Positions 7,687 to 15,939 of a DNA stretch of 64,000 nucleotides are shown piece by piece. Every line of letters begins with the position of its first letter. The first letter of the stretch is position 1. The notes beneath the pieces were generated by a model, which searched no databases, had not been told where the DNA came from, and worked only from the letters and a program-made list of their open reading frames with translations. Source of the stretch: Mesorhizobium sp. CA8 (GTDB lineage Bacteria; Pseudomonadota; Alphaproteobacteria; Rhizobiales; Rhizobiaceae); NCBI RefSeq assembly GCF_020164955.1, contig NZ_JAIUHG010000008.1, positions 124,001-188,000 on the forward strand, given 5' to 3'. The position numbers were made by a program, and so were the translations under genes.

Positions 7687-8499
7687 ATGAGCAGCTTTCG
7701 ATTTGCCGCCGTCGGCGACAACTGCATCGACCGCCTCGGAGCGCCGATCGGCCGCTCGCTGGTCGGCGGCAACGCGCTCAACGTTGCCGTCCAGCTCGCG
7801 CGGCTTGGCCATAACAGCTTCTATTTCGGCGCGGTCGGCCGCGACGCCGAGGGCGAACGCACCCGCGGTGAGCTCGAAGCCAATCGCGTGGCGGTCAAGC
7901 ACCTGCGCCTAGACCAGCGCAACACCGCTTGGACCGACATCAAAGTCTTGCCGTCCGGCGAGCGTTTGATCGCTGCCGAGGATTTCGGCGCCTGCGCCGG
8001 CTATGCGCCGGACGAGGCCGAACTGGCGATCCTGGGGACGATGGATCACGTCCATATCGGCTGGCTGGATGACGGCGGCGCTTTGCGCAGGCGCCTGTCG
8101 CGGGCCGGGGTCAGCGTCTCGCAGGATATCTCGGTCAACGCCGATCCCGCCGATCTCGGTGTGGAGGGTTTGAGCATAGTTTTCTGCTAGACCGGCCAAA
8201 ATCGCCACGTGGCTGAAGCGATGGCCGCGGATCTCCTGTCGCGCGGCGCAGGCTGCGCCGTCGTCATGCGCGGTGCCGAGGGGTCGATGGCGCTGACGGC
8301 CCGCGAGCGCGCCGAGACCGGCATCCGCCCGGTCGAGGTCGTCGACACGACCGGCGCCGGCGACAGTTTCATCGCCGGTTTCCTGCATGCCTGGCTGGCC
8401 AGGAAGCCGCTCTTGCTGTGCCTCGAAAGCGGCCGCGATCATGCCGCTCTGGCCTGCTGCCATCTCGGCGGCTTTCCCCAGGAGGGGATGCCCCATTGA
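7687..8499 (+). pseudogene. PfkB family sugar kinase (FrlD-like) with an internal stop codon
   Basis: The frame encodes a ribokinase-fold protein of about 270 residues. It has GDNCIDRLG and VGGNALNVAVQLARLG at the N-terminus and the anion-hole motif DTTGAGDSF near the C-terminus. A TAG codon at 8188-8190 (after SIVFC) interrupts it, and the same frame continues cleanly through ADLLSRGAGCAVVMRGAEGS to 8499. A single substitution therefore explains the break. Relatives phosphorylate fructosamines at position 6 to feed the deglycase encoded just upstream. If the stop is real, the pathway lacks its kinase unless the codon is read through or another kinase substitutes. Confidence 0.75.
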
Positions 8500-8502
8500 A
8501 GC

Positions 8503-9474
8503 TCAGCGTTTGAGTGAGCGGCCGAACCGTTCCTCGATGCGGGACTGCAGGAATTCGAGCCCGATGGACAAAAGCCAATAGATCATCGAGGCGGTGATCA
8601 GCATTTCGATGTGCCGGAACTCGGTCTGGCCCTGCGTGCGCGCCAGATACATGATCTCCCAGACCCCGACCACCGAGACCAGGGAGGAATCCTTCAGCAT
8701 CGCGATGAACTGATTGCCCGTCGGAGGCACGATGACGCGCATCGCCTGCGGCAGGATCACCAGGAACATCGTCTGGTTGGGGCTGAGCCCAAGCGCGGTG
8801 GCTCCCTCCGTCTGGCCGCGCGGAATGCTTTCGATGCCGGCCCGGAAAATCTCGGTCATATAGGCGCCGTAGCAAAGCGACAGGGCCATGATCCCGGCGG
8901 GCACGGCCCCGATCACATAACCGACCTGCGGCAGGCCGAGATAGATGATGTAGATCTGCATCAGCAATGGCAGCCCGCGAAACAGCGACGTGTAGAAGGT
9001 TGCCAGCCCATAGACGATGCCGTTCTTGGAGAGCTTGGCTATGGCGCCGATGAAGGCGATGACCGTCGCGATGGCGATCGAAATGGCGGAAATGTAGAGC
9101 GTGGTCACCACGCCTTGCGAAATGAGGAACCCGATCTTCCTGGCAATGAAAGAAAAGGACAGGTCGAAGGAGTAAAAGAACAGCATCAGCAGCACGAACA
9201 GCTCGATCCAAACGGCCACGATCTGCTGCTTGCGCCCGAGTTGCTGCAGCGCCTTCCAGTTGGCGGCCACGATCAGCGCGATCAGCACCGCCGAGACGGC
9301 TCGCGCCACCGCGGGATTGGCCGCAAGCCACTCGATCGAGCTCGGGATCAGCTTGCCGATCCAGTCTGCCTTGATGCCGAGACCGTAGAGGCCCGCGGCG
9401 AAAGCGGCGAGCGCCAGGCACAGGCCGATGCGGCGGGCGGCGTCCGGATAGTTGAGCAGCAGTCTGCCGATCAC
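8503..9474 (-). CDS. Amino acid ABC transporter permease
   Basis: 323 residues from a GTG at 9474, preceded by AGAAGGGA. The C-terminal 220 residues are a HisM-type permease domain with its EAA loop, RGQTEGATALGLSPNQTMF. The N-terminal 100 residues add two or more further membrane helices, so the protein is longer than the usual 220-240 residues. It lies 19 bases after the FAD oxidase gene in the same operon, and ends three bases from the convergent kinase gene. It would form the channel for the binding protein encoded at 10826. No ATPase gene for this importer is in the locus. Confidence 0.88.
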   Translation of the reverse strand: MIGRLLLNYPDAARRIGLCLALAAFAAGLYGLGIKADWIGKLIPSSIEWLAANPAVARAVSAVLIALIVAANWKALQQLGRKQQIVAVWIELFVLLMLFFYSFDLSFSFIARKIGFLISQGVVTTLYISAISIAIATVIAFIGAIAKLSKNGIVYGLATFYTSLFRGLPLLMQIYIIYLGLPQVGYVIGAVPAGIMALSLCYGAYMTEIFRAGIESIPRGQTEGATALGLSPNQTMFLVILPQAMRVIVPPTGNQFIAMLKDSSLVSVVGVWEIMYLARTQGQTEFRHIEMLITASMIYWLLSIGLEFLQSRIEERFGRSLKR

Positions 9475-9493
9475 CTGTCGATATCCCTTCTGG

Positions 9494-10774
9494 TTAGCGG
9501 GGGCGTTCGCGCCACCAATCTTGCGCCTGCAGCTTCCAATAGGTGAGTTGCGCCGCGGCAAGCCCTACCGGCCCGCCCGCCCAGGCCAGTCCGAACGGCG
9601 CGAACAGAAGGTGGCGGTCCGACTGGCCGAGTATCGCCTCGGCAACCACCTTGCCGGCTATGGCCGTCGTGTTGATGCCGTGCCCGCCAAACGCGGTGAG
9701 ATACCAGGCGCCTGGCTGCAGCTGCCCGATCTGGGGCATGAGGTGGCGAGCGTAGGCCATCAGTCCCGACCAGGCGAGTTCGGTCTTGAGCGTAGCGAGC
9801 TGAGGGTAGGTTCCAACCATCTCCCGGCGCAATTCCCTGGCCAGCACCGCCGGCGAAGCAGCCCGCGTGGTGATGCGCCCGCCCCAGAGCAGCCGGTTTC
9901 CATCCTCCACAACGCGGTAGTAGTCGCCGGCCCGGCGGTTGTCGCCGACGGCATCCGTCGTCGCGATGGCGCCGGCGATGAGATCGGGGGCTTCCTCGCT
10001 CAGCATCACATAGGTCGCGATCGGCAACATGGCCCGCTTCAGCCGGCCGATCAGCGGTCCTGTATAGCCGCCGGTGGCAAACACCGCTTGCCGCGCGCGT
10101 ACTTCGCCGCTTGCGGTGCGTATGGTCTTGTGCGGGCCGTCGAGTCTGGCCTCGATCGCGCTGGAGCCCTCGTGAATCCTGCCGCCCAGCCGCTCGATCT
10201 CCGCCCCGATGGCGCGCAGATAGTTCAGCGGATGCATGTGGAAGGCGTTGGCATCGCGCAGGCCCTGGTAGTAACGCTCGGAATGCAGCACAGCGCTCAC
10301 CTGGTCGCGCTCGAGATATTCGAGCGGATAGTCGAAATCCCGCGCCAGCTTCTCTGCATGAGCCTTCAGTTCGGCACCGCCATCATGGCGCAGCACGCCC
10401 ATGATTCCGGGGCGAGGCTTCGCTGCCTTGATGTCGAGGTCCTTGATCGTCTGCCGCACGAAATCGACGCCTTCGATCGACAGCCGGTGCAGCTCTCGTG
10501 CCGCTGCCGCACCGGCCATCGCGGCGATCCTGTCGCTGCCGGTCGCGAAGCCCGGGCTGACGAAGCCGCCGTTGCGGCCCGAGGCGCCGAAGCCGATGCT
10601 CTCGGCTTCGAGCAGCACGACCTGCTGCCCGGCACGCGCCAGCTGCAGCGCCGTCGTCAGACCGGCCAGTCCGCCGCCGACAATGACCGTTTCGCATTCG
10701 GCCGGGCCCGCGAGCGGTGGTCTGGCCTTCTCGTCGGCAAGTGTGCGGCGATAATAGGTATCGGGATAGGTCAT
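9494..10774 (-). CDS. FAD-dependent amine/amino acid oxidoreductase (DAO family, PuuB-like)
   Basis: 426 residues. An FAD-binding Rossmann motif appears at about residue 30 (VIVGGGLAGLTTALQLA). GFGASGRNGGFVSPG, a hallmark of the gamma-glutamylputrescine oxidase-like group, is at about residue 61. The C-terminus has FGGHGINTTAIAGK, the second flavin-contact segment. Such enzymes oxidise C-N bonds of secondary amines. Next to a deglycase and an amino acid importer it may split sugar-amino acid conjugates oxidatively, as proposed for opine catabolic oxidases, but the substrate is inferred. The gene lies between the binding protein and the permease. Confidence 0.85.
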   Translation of the reverse strand: MTYPDTYYRRTLADEKARPPLAGPAECETVIVGGGLAGLTTALQLARAGQQVVLLEAESIGFGASGRNGGFVSPGFATGSDRIAAMAGAAAARELHRLSIEGVDFVRQTIKDLDIKAAKPRPGIMGVLRHDGGAELKAHAEKLARDFDYPLEYLERDQVSAVLHSERYYQGLRDANAFHMHPLNYLRAIGAEIERLGGRIHEGSSAIEARLDGPHKTIRTASGEVRARQAVFATGGYTGPLIGRLKRAMLPIATYVMLSEEAPDLIAGAIATTDAVGDNRRAGDYYRVVEDGNRLLWGGRITTRAASPAVLARELRREMVGTYPQLATLKTELAWSGLMAYARHLMPQIGQLQPGAWYLTAFGGHGINTTAIAGKVVAEAILGQSDRHLLFAPFGLAWAGGPVGLAAAQLTYWKLQAQDWWRERPR

Positions 10775-10825
10775 GATGGGTTCTGATGAAAGCAGGCGGC
10801 CTTGAGGGGCCGCCCGCGATGAGCG

Positions 10826-11653
10826 TCAATCGGCGCTGTAGTTCTTGCCGTACCACTTGGTGGTCAGCGTGGCGAGCGTGCCGTCTTTCTTCATCTGGTC
10901 GATGATGCCGCCGATCTTGGTGGTCCACTCGGCATCGCCCTTGTCGGCGATCACCACCAGCGGCTCGCGGAAGGCGTAGTCGCCCTCGAGGATGCGCAGC
11001 GGATAACCGTTCTTGATGGCGTTTTGAGCGGTCTGCTCGGGCGCGATGACCGCGTCGAGCCGCACGCCGTCCCCAAGTCTCAAATCGTCGAAGGGCAGCA
11101 TGGAATCGGCGAAAGTCCGGATCTCGCCAGGCTGCAGCTTGTATTCGACTGGCGGAAGGCCGGGAGCGTCGATCTCCAGTTGGCGGCGGATGAAATCTTC
11201 CGACGTGGTGGCGGTCTCGACGCCGATCACCTTGCCGTTCAGATCGTCCACCGATTTTGCCTTGCTGTCCTTGTGGACCACATAGACATAAGGGCTGTAA
11301 TAATAGATGCCGGCGAAATCGATCACCCTGGCCCGGGCCTTGGTCGGCGTCACCGAGCCGACGCCAAGATCATAGCGGCCCTGCCAGTGGCCGCCGGTCA
11401 TGGTCGCCCAATCGGGCGTCTCGAAGCTGACCTCGACGCCTAGGCGCTTGGCGATCTCTTTCGAGACGTCGATATCGAAACCGACCAGCTGGTTGCTCTC
11501 GTCGAGAAAGCTCTGCGGCGGCCATCCGCTGTTGGTCGCGACCACCATGGCCTTCTTGGTTGTGACGCGGTCCAGGGTTTCTCCCGCCCACGCTGCCGAC
11601 GCGAATGCGAGCGCGCCGGCAGTCAGCGCGAAACAAGTGATAAATCTCCTCAC
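10826..11653 (-). CDS. Amino acid ABC transporter, periplasmic substrate-binding protein
   Basis: 275 residues from a GTG at 11653, where GGGAGG lies four bases upstream. Residues 1-23 are a signal peptide (RRFITCFALTAGALAFASAA). The rest is a type 3 solute-binding domain: VVATNSGWPPQSFLDESNQL, then VGFDIDVSKEIAKRLG and a DDLNGKVIGVETATTSEDF segment. It is the first gene of the minus-strand operon and is preceded by an operator-like site at 11677-11687. The ligand is probably an amino acid or sugar-amino acid conjugate given its neighbours. Confidence 0.88.
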   Translation of the reverse strand: MRRFITCFALTAGALAFASAAWAGETLDRVTTKKAMVVATNSGWPPQSFLDESNQLVGFDIDVSKEIAKRLGVEVSFETPDWATMTGGHWQGRYDLGVGSVTPTKARARVIDFAGIYYYSPYVYVVHKDSKAKSVDDLNGKVIGVETATTSEDFIRRQLEIDAPGLPPVEYKLQPGEIRTFADSMLPFDDLRLGDGVRLDAVIAPEQTAQNAIKNGYPLRILEGDYAFREPLVVIADKGDAEWTTKIGGIIDQMKKDGTLATLTTKWYGKNYSAD

Positions 11654-11676
11654 GAAACCTCCCTTTCGTATGTAAG

Positions 11677-11687
11677 ATGTCTGACAA
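11677..11687. promoter_or_regulatory. Operator-like site upstream of the binding-protein operon
   Basis: ATGTCTGACAA differs by one base from the TTGTCnnACAA pattern found twice at the gntR-SIS promoter region. It sits 24 bases upstream of the GTG start of the binding protein. Its presence here ties the import/oxidase operon to the same regulator. Regulation is inferred. Confidence 0.45.
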
Positions 11688-11786
11688 CGCAACTTGTCCG
11701 GAAGGGAGAGGATGAGTCAAGCGTCTTTATCTGCGCATCGTCGAGTTTCGGCCTGCGATGCGCGTCCCGGCGTTGGCCTATGTGGC

Positions 11787-12005
11787 GTGAGCTTCGACGG
11801 CCAGAGACTGTTCTTCGGCCAGAAGCGCATGCTGGGCGGTCCGGCGCCGGTGCGCCGCTTCCTTCCCGACCTGGTGGAGCGCGTGCTGCAAGGCCGTATC
11901 AAACCCGGCAAGGTCTTCGACCTCAAGCTGCCGCTGGCCGAGGTCGCCGAAGGCTACCGCGCGATGGACGAACGCCGCGCCATCAAGGTCATGCTCGAGG
12001 TGTAG
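11787..12005 (+). pseudogene. C-terminal remnant of a zinc-type alcohol dehydrogenase
   Basis: The last 72 codons read like the end of an MDR/Zn alcohol dehydrogenase: RMLGGPAPVRRFLPDLVERV, then GRIKPGKVFDLKLPLAEVAE and the ending GYRAMDERRAIKVMLEV. The catalytic and nucleotide-binding domains are missing. The frame is open to 11694, but its upstream part has no family resemblance. I read it as a truncated gene left at the edge of the Amadori/opine locus, perhaps from the insertion of that locus. Confidence 0.65.
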
Positions 12006-12029
12006 CCGCCGGCCCGGCTCCGAACCGTT

Positions 12030-12596
12030 TTAAGGCTCGGGAACCACCGCCCATAGCGTCTTCGCAAATCCGCGCTTGTCGAGCTGCCACGACTTGCCGG
12101 CAACCGTCGCCTTGCCGTTTTGACATTTGTAGGAATAGACGACGTCGTGCCCCGTCGCGAAAGCCGGTACGATGTCGTCATTGGGGTTGGCCTTGCAGAA
12201 CTCGTCCGCGCCGGGATTGTCGCGCGCCGCGTTCATTTTCGCGCAGGGCAGGTTGGCCCCGACGAAACAGGCCAGCACCTTGCCGTTCATGCAGCGGTAA
12301 TTGGCCTGCGTCTGCAGTTCCGATTCCGACGGCGTGCCCTTTGCGTCTGGAAACAGCTTCTTGAACGCCTTGACCGTACCGCCGTAAAGCTCGTGCGAAT
12401 AGGGGCGGACCGTGTCGTCGTTCTTCACCTGGCGGCAGAGCTTGTAGAGGTTCTGCGCGAGCGCCGCGTTAGCGGTCGCGGCCGGCGTCGTAGCGGATGC
12501 GGGCGCCGCGATAGCGCTGACGCCAGCGGCAACGAAAAGGGCCGACACAAGCGCTGAGGCAAGAAAGCCGATTGTCGAAAGGCGAAATGCACTCAT
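12030..12596 (-). CDS. Exported hypothetical protein with cysteine pairs
   Basis: 188 residues. The first 30 form a signal peptide, followed by an alanine/threonine-rich linker. The mature part has scattered cysteines (YKLCRQVKN, YRCMNG, ACFVGANLPCAKM, EFCKANP, YKCQNG), which would fit disulfide bonding in the periplasm. AGGAGG lies just before the ATG at 12596. It resembles conserved rhizobial exported proteins of unknown function. The gene is divergent from the cupin gene at 12677. Confidence 0.7.
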   Translation of the reverse strand: MSAFRLSTIGFLASALVSALFVAAGVSAIAAPASATTPAATANAALAQNLYKLCRQVKNDDTVRPYSHELYGGTVKAFKKLFPDAKGTPSESELQTQANYRCMNGKVLACFVGANLPCAKMNAARDNPGADEFCKANPNDDIVPAFATGHDVVYSYKCQNGKATVAGKSWQLDKRGFAKTLWAVVPEP

Positions 12597-12676
12597 CCTG
12601 ACCTCCTTGGAACTGACCGGAGCAAAACGCGCAACAAGCCGTTAGACCAGACGGTAAGATTGCAGGAGCGGCAAAG

Positions 12677-13207
12677 ATGGCGCAACCCGTCGACAAACAG
12701 GAGCCTCTCACCTTCCGCTTCGCCGATGACGGACTGGTTCCCAATCATCCGCGCTGGCCGATGCTCGTCTATCCCGGCGCGGTGCCGTTGCCGGACGACG
12801 TCGATCCGGCCGCCGTCTTCGAGGATATTTTCGGCGCCAATGGCTGGGGCGACAGCTGGCGCAACGGCATCTACGGCTTCGTCCATTACCATTCGCGCAT
12901 TCACGAGGTGCTGGGCATCGCGCGCGGCGCCGCCGAGGTCCGCTTCGGCGGCGACAAGGGCAAGGTGCTGCAGGTCAAGGCCGGCGACGTGGCGGTGCTG
13001 CCGGCAGGCACAGGCCACCAACGCCTGTCCGGCTCGGCTGACCTTCTGGTGGTCGGCGCCTATCCGCCTTTCGGCACATACGATCTGTGTCGCAGTCCGG
13101 AGCAGCATGCCGAGGCGCTGCGCACCATCCCGACGGTCGGCCGGCCCGACAAGGATCCGCTCTTCGGCGGCGACGGGCCGCTGCTGAAGGCGTGGAGCGA
13201 AGGATGA
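12677..13207 (+). CDS. Cupin domain-containing protein (YjlB-like)
   Basis: 176 residues. The double-stranded beta-helix core is at about residues 60-125, with VHYHSRIHEVLGIARGAAEV as the first metal-binding region and VLPAGTGHQRLS as the second. The two His-rich motifs could bind one metal ion. The size and the ending (KDPLFGGDGPLLKAW) resemble the YjlB group, whose role is not established. AGGAGCGG precedes the start. The next gene begins one base after this stop codon, so the two are probably cotranscribed. Confidence 0.8.
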   Translation: MAQPVDKQEPLTFRFADDGLVPNHPRWPMLVYPGAVPLPDDVDPAAVFEDIFGANGWGDSWRNGIYGFVHYHSRIHEVLGIARGAAEVRFGGDKGKVLQVKAGDVAVLPAGTGHQRLSGSADLLVVGAYPPFGTYDLCRSPEQHAEALRTIPTVGRPDKDPLFGGDGPLLKAWSEG

Positions 13208-13208
13208 A

Positions 13209-13808
13209 ATGACAAGGATCGTCGCCATCGAGCATCTGACGCTGGACGGTGTTTTCCAGGCGCCGGCGCGTGCCGATGAAGACACGCGCAACGGTTTCGA
13301 GCATGGCGGCTGGGGGATTCCAGGCAGCGACCCGAAGATGCAGGAGGTCATCGGCCGCGCCATGGCCGGAGGCTGGTCGCTGCTTGCCGGCCGGACGACC
13401 TATGAAGACCTGCACGAAGGCTGGGCCGTCAGGCAGCCGGCCAATCCGATGACCAGGGCGCTGACCGGGGCGCAGAAGTTCGTCGCCTCGCACGACGCTG
13501 CGTATCAAGCGCGCTGGGAAAATTCGACGCTGCTTACCGGCGATACCGCCGAAGCAGTGCGCGAGCTCAAGCAAGGTCACGATAAGACGCTTGTCATGTT
13601 CGGCAGCGGCAAGCTGTTGCGCGCGCTGATGCGGCACGGGCTTGTCGATGAACTGGTGCTGATGGTCCACCCGCTGGTGCTGGGCGCAGGCTCGCGCCTT
13701 TTCGAGCCCGGACAGGGGCCCTCGACGCTGAAGCTGTCCGGCCAGATCGCGACCGCAACGGGCGTGGCGATCCTCACTTATGCATTTGACGGCAAGGTCG
13801 CGGCGTAG
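13209..13808 (+). CDS. Dihydrofolate reductase-like (RibD C-terminal domain) family protein
   Basis: 199 residues. It has the family opening ....IEHLTLDGVFQAP, a central LLAGRTTYEDL segment, and the end region LVDELVLMVHPLVLGAGSRL. This is the fold shared by bifunctional RibD reductases and YyaP-type proteins, which usually bind NADPH. The actual substrate of this stand-alone subgroup is unknown. It follows the cupin gene by a single base and probably shares its transcript. Confidence 0.85.
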   Translation: MTRIVAIEHLTLDGVFQAPARADEDTRNGFEHGGWGIPGSDPKMQEVIGRAMAGGWSLLAGRTTYEDLHEGWAVRQPANPMTRALTGAQKFVASHDAAYQARWENSTLLTGDTAEAVRELKQGHDKTLVMFGSGKLLRALMRHGLVDELVLMVHPLVLGAGSRLFEPGQGPSTLKLSGQIATATGVAILTYAFDGKVAA

Positions 13809-13842
13809 CGGCCGGAGTAAACCGGGACGCGCGGTCGCCCGC

Positions 13843-14202
13843 CTAAGGATACTGCGTTTTCTTCGGCGCGTAGGTTGCCGGATCGAAATCGAGCTCCTTC
13901 GGCAGCGGCCGGCTTGAGCACTGCAGATGCATCTGGCGAGCGAGAAGCCGCCGCCGTTGCTGCTCATGCTCCTTCACCGCCGCAACCATTCCCATGCTGT
14001 AAGGCCCAAGCAGAACCCCGAATCCCCAGCCGGGATGGTCCTTCTCGCGCTGGGCATAGTCAGCGGCGGCAGTACGGACCTGCTGGCATTGCGGCGATGC
14101 CCATTTCGGATCCTGCTTCGACAGCGAAGCGCCATAGTCGACGGGAGAGGACACGCATCCCGCCACTACCGCGCTCAGCGCGACGATCACCGCAATTCTC
14201 AT
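13843..14202 (-). CDS. Small lipoprotein of unknown function
   Basis: 119 residues. A short signal peptide ends in the lipobox VVAGC, so Cys16 should be lipidated and the protein membrane-anchored. The mature part is hydrophilic with a helical region (HEQQRRRLLARQMHLQC). No known domain is recognised. It is convergent with the dihydrofolate reductase-like gene. Confidence 0.7.
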   Translation of the reverse strand: MRIAVIVALSAVVAGCVSSPVDYGASLSKQDPKWASPQCQQVRTAAADYAQREKDHPGWGFGVLLGPYSMGMVAAVKEHEQQRRRLLARQMHLQCSSRPLPKELDFDPATYAPKKTQYP

Positions 14203-14403
14203 CCTTGAGTCCCTGCTAATTTAAGGCGGAGAGAACATAGAACGCCGCTTCGCACAAGCGAGAGAGCGGCGAAAAGCAACGGGCAGGGCGGGACAGCCGC
14301 CATCGTCGTCCGTCTGCGCTTCCTAACTCTTTTTCAACGTCCCGTTCCGTTTCCATCCGCGGTTTCGTCTTTGCTTTATCCGCCGCGAAAAAGGAGAACC
14401 GCT

Positions 14404-14718
14404 ATGGCTGGAATGGTCGTGATCTACAAGCAGCCGGCTGATGCGGAAGCGTTCGAAAAGCATTATTTCGAGACGCACATACCGCTGGCCAAGAAGATAC
14501 CGGGTCTGAGGAAATACGAGGTCAGCCAGGGGCCGATAACGGTGGTGGCCGGACCACCCGACATCTACCTGATCGGGACGCTTTATTTTGACGATCTCGA
14601 AGCGATGAAGAGGGGTTTCGCAAGCCCGCAGGGAAAGGCGGCCGGGGTCGACCGCCGGCTGTATGCGCCCGATGAATCCGGAGTCCAGATTTTCCTCTTC
14701 GACAGCAGGGGAGTTTGA
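14404..14718 (+). CDS. EthD family protein
   Basis: 104 residues from the ATG at 14404, preceded by AAAAAGGAG. The pattern DAEAFEKHYFETHIPLAKKI is typical of the EthD dimeric ferredoxin-like barrel. YLIGTLYFDDLEAM and the final FDSRGV also match. EthD-like proteins are often linked to ether or aromatic degradation, but many, including stand-alone ones like this, have no assigned reaction. The upstream in-frame ATG at 14371 lacks a ribosome site. Confidence 0.8.
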   Translation: MAGMVVIYKQPADAEAFEKHYFETHIPLAKKIPGLRKYEVSQGPITVVAGPPDIYLIGTLYFDDLEAMKRGFASPQGKAAGVDRRLYAPDESGVQIFLFDSRGV

Positions 14719-14773
14719 GGCTGCGGCTGAGACCGGACGATCCGTCCGCCGAGAGCCGCGGCCGCATCGCTGC

Positions 14774-14953
14774 TCACGTCGACTTTCCCCGCTCGATGTC
14801 GGTGCGTTTTTGCTCCGCCGCGGCAATCGCGGTTTCCATCACGGCATCCAGATCGGCCATCGCTTCCAGATGACCGTGATCGGCGATCGATTTGCGCAGC
14901 ATGCGCATGGCGAGCAACGCGTCGTCCAATGCCTGTTCGACATTTTTAACCAT
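14774..14953 (-). CDS. Small helical hypothetical protein
   Basis: 59 residues if it starts at the ATG at 14953. The protein is almost entirely helical (EQALDDALLAMRMLRKSIAD, then MADLDAVMETAIAAAEQKRT). It lies seven bases downstream of the DUF2934 gene on the same strand, so the two probably form an operon. No membrane segment and no recognised domain. The ribosome site is weak, so the start is uncertain. Confidence 0.5.
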   Translation of the reverse strand: MVKNVEQALDDALLAMRMLRKSIADHGHLEAMADLDAVMETAIAAAEQKRTDIERGKST

Positions 14954-14960
14954 GGCCGGG

Positions 14961-15251
14961 TCAGCCTTTGCGCCGGCTGCGCTTCTTCGGCGCCGGATCG
15001 TCATCGGCCGGGCGATTTTCTAAGGCCTTGCGCGCAAGCGCCTCGGCCGCCACCGGGTCCGGCTGGCCGGCCGGTATCGTGACCGCGCCGGGCATCGCAG
15101 CACCCGGCTGTTCGCCCAAGCCGTTGTCTTCGCGCTCAATTTCCTCACGAGCCTGATGCCAGTGCTCCTCGTCCTGGCCATTCGCTTCGCCGCTGCGTTG
15201 CCAGATCTCATAGGCGCGGCGCTTGATCCGTTCGTATTTGTCGGTCGCCAT
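14961..15251 (-). CDS. DUF2934 domain-containing protein
   Basis: 96 residues from the ATG at 15251, which has GGAGG upstream; the ATG at 15269 is less well placed. The N-terminal 40 residues have the DUF2934 pattern: RIKRRAYEIWQRSGEANGQD followed by HWHQAREEIE. The C-terminal half is proline- and lysine-rich and ends in a basic tail (PKKRSRRKG). Function is unknown. It is likely cotranscribed with the small gene at 14774. Confidence 0.75.
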   Translation of the reverse strand: MATDKYERIKRRAYEIWQRSGEANGQDEEHWHQAREEIEREDNGLGEQPGAAMPGAVTIPAGQPDPVAAEALARKALENRPADDDPAPKKRSRRKG

Positions 15252-15336
15252 TGTCTGATCCTCCGTCATCTGCCTTCAAACGCGCGCTGACCGCGAATGA
15301 TCCGTAACAGGGACAGGGAACGGATAAGGTTGCGGC

Positions 15337-15900
15337 TCAAAACCTGCGGCTGAGATAGGCCGACCCGGCGAGGCCGAAGCGCCACTCGGCTTCCACGCCC
15401 TTGGTGAGGCCGATCCGGCGGCCGACGAGGATCGCGGCCGCATCCGCATCGGAATGGGTGAATTCGAAGGGCGGCGCGGTGAGCGAGAGCCCGTTATGCG
15501 AGGCGTCGACGCCGAGCGCCTGGCAAAGCTTGCCGGGACCGGAGCAGAGCAGCCGGTCGTTGTCGGTGCCGCGCCGCTCGCGCATCTTGCCGATGCCGGA
15601 TTGCGGCTGGATCGCCCGGATCAGCACCGCGCTGCCCGGCAGGCACACCGCGTTCAGGCACCAATGCAGCCCATAGGAACGATAGACGTAGGCGTCGCCC
15701 GGCGCGCCAAACATCGGCGCGTTGCGCGGCGTGCGGCCGCGAAAACTGTGCGATGCGGGATCGTCGGGCCGGTACGCCTCGGTCTCGACGATGATGCCGC
15801 CGACACCGCCGAGCCCAAGCCTGGCGCCGATCAGCGCGCGTGCCACCGCGAGGGCGTCGCGCGCGAAGAAATCTGAAGCACAACGAGTGTCAACTGGCAT
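15337..15900 (-). CDS. 3-methyladenine DNA glycosylase (AAG/MPG family)
   Basis: 187 residues, the usual length for bacterial members. The catalytic segment GGIIVETEAYRPDDPASHSF holds the Glu that activates water. AYVYRSYGLHWCLNAVC provides the Tyr and Asn contacts that grip the flipped base, and GPGKLCQALGVD follows, all in the expected order. The enzyme removes alkylated purines such as 3-methyladenine and begins base excision repair. The gene has its own start with a weak ribosome site, and is convergent or isolated from its neighbours. Confidence 0.9.
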   Translation of the reverse strand: MPVDTRCASDFFARDALAVARALIGARLGLGGVGGIIVETEAYRPDDPASHSFRGRTPRNAPMFGAPGDAYVYRSYGLHWCLNAVCLPGSAVLIRAIQPQSGIGKMRERRGTDNDRLLCSGPGKLCQALGVDASHNGLSLTAPPFEFTHSDADAAAILVGRRIGLTKGVEAEWRFGLAGSAYLSRRF

Positions 15901-15939
15901 GGTGTAGACGTCACCGGAGAGGCTATGGCTGGTGTTCTG

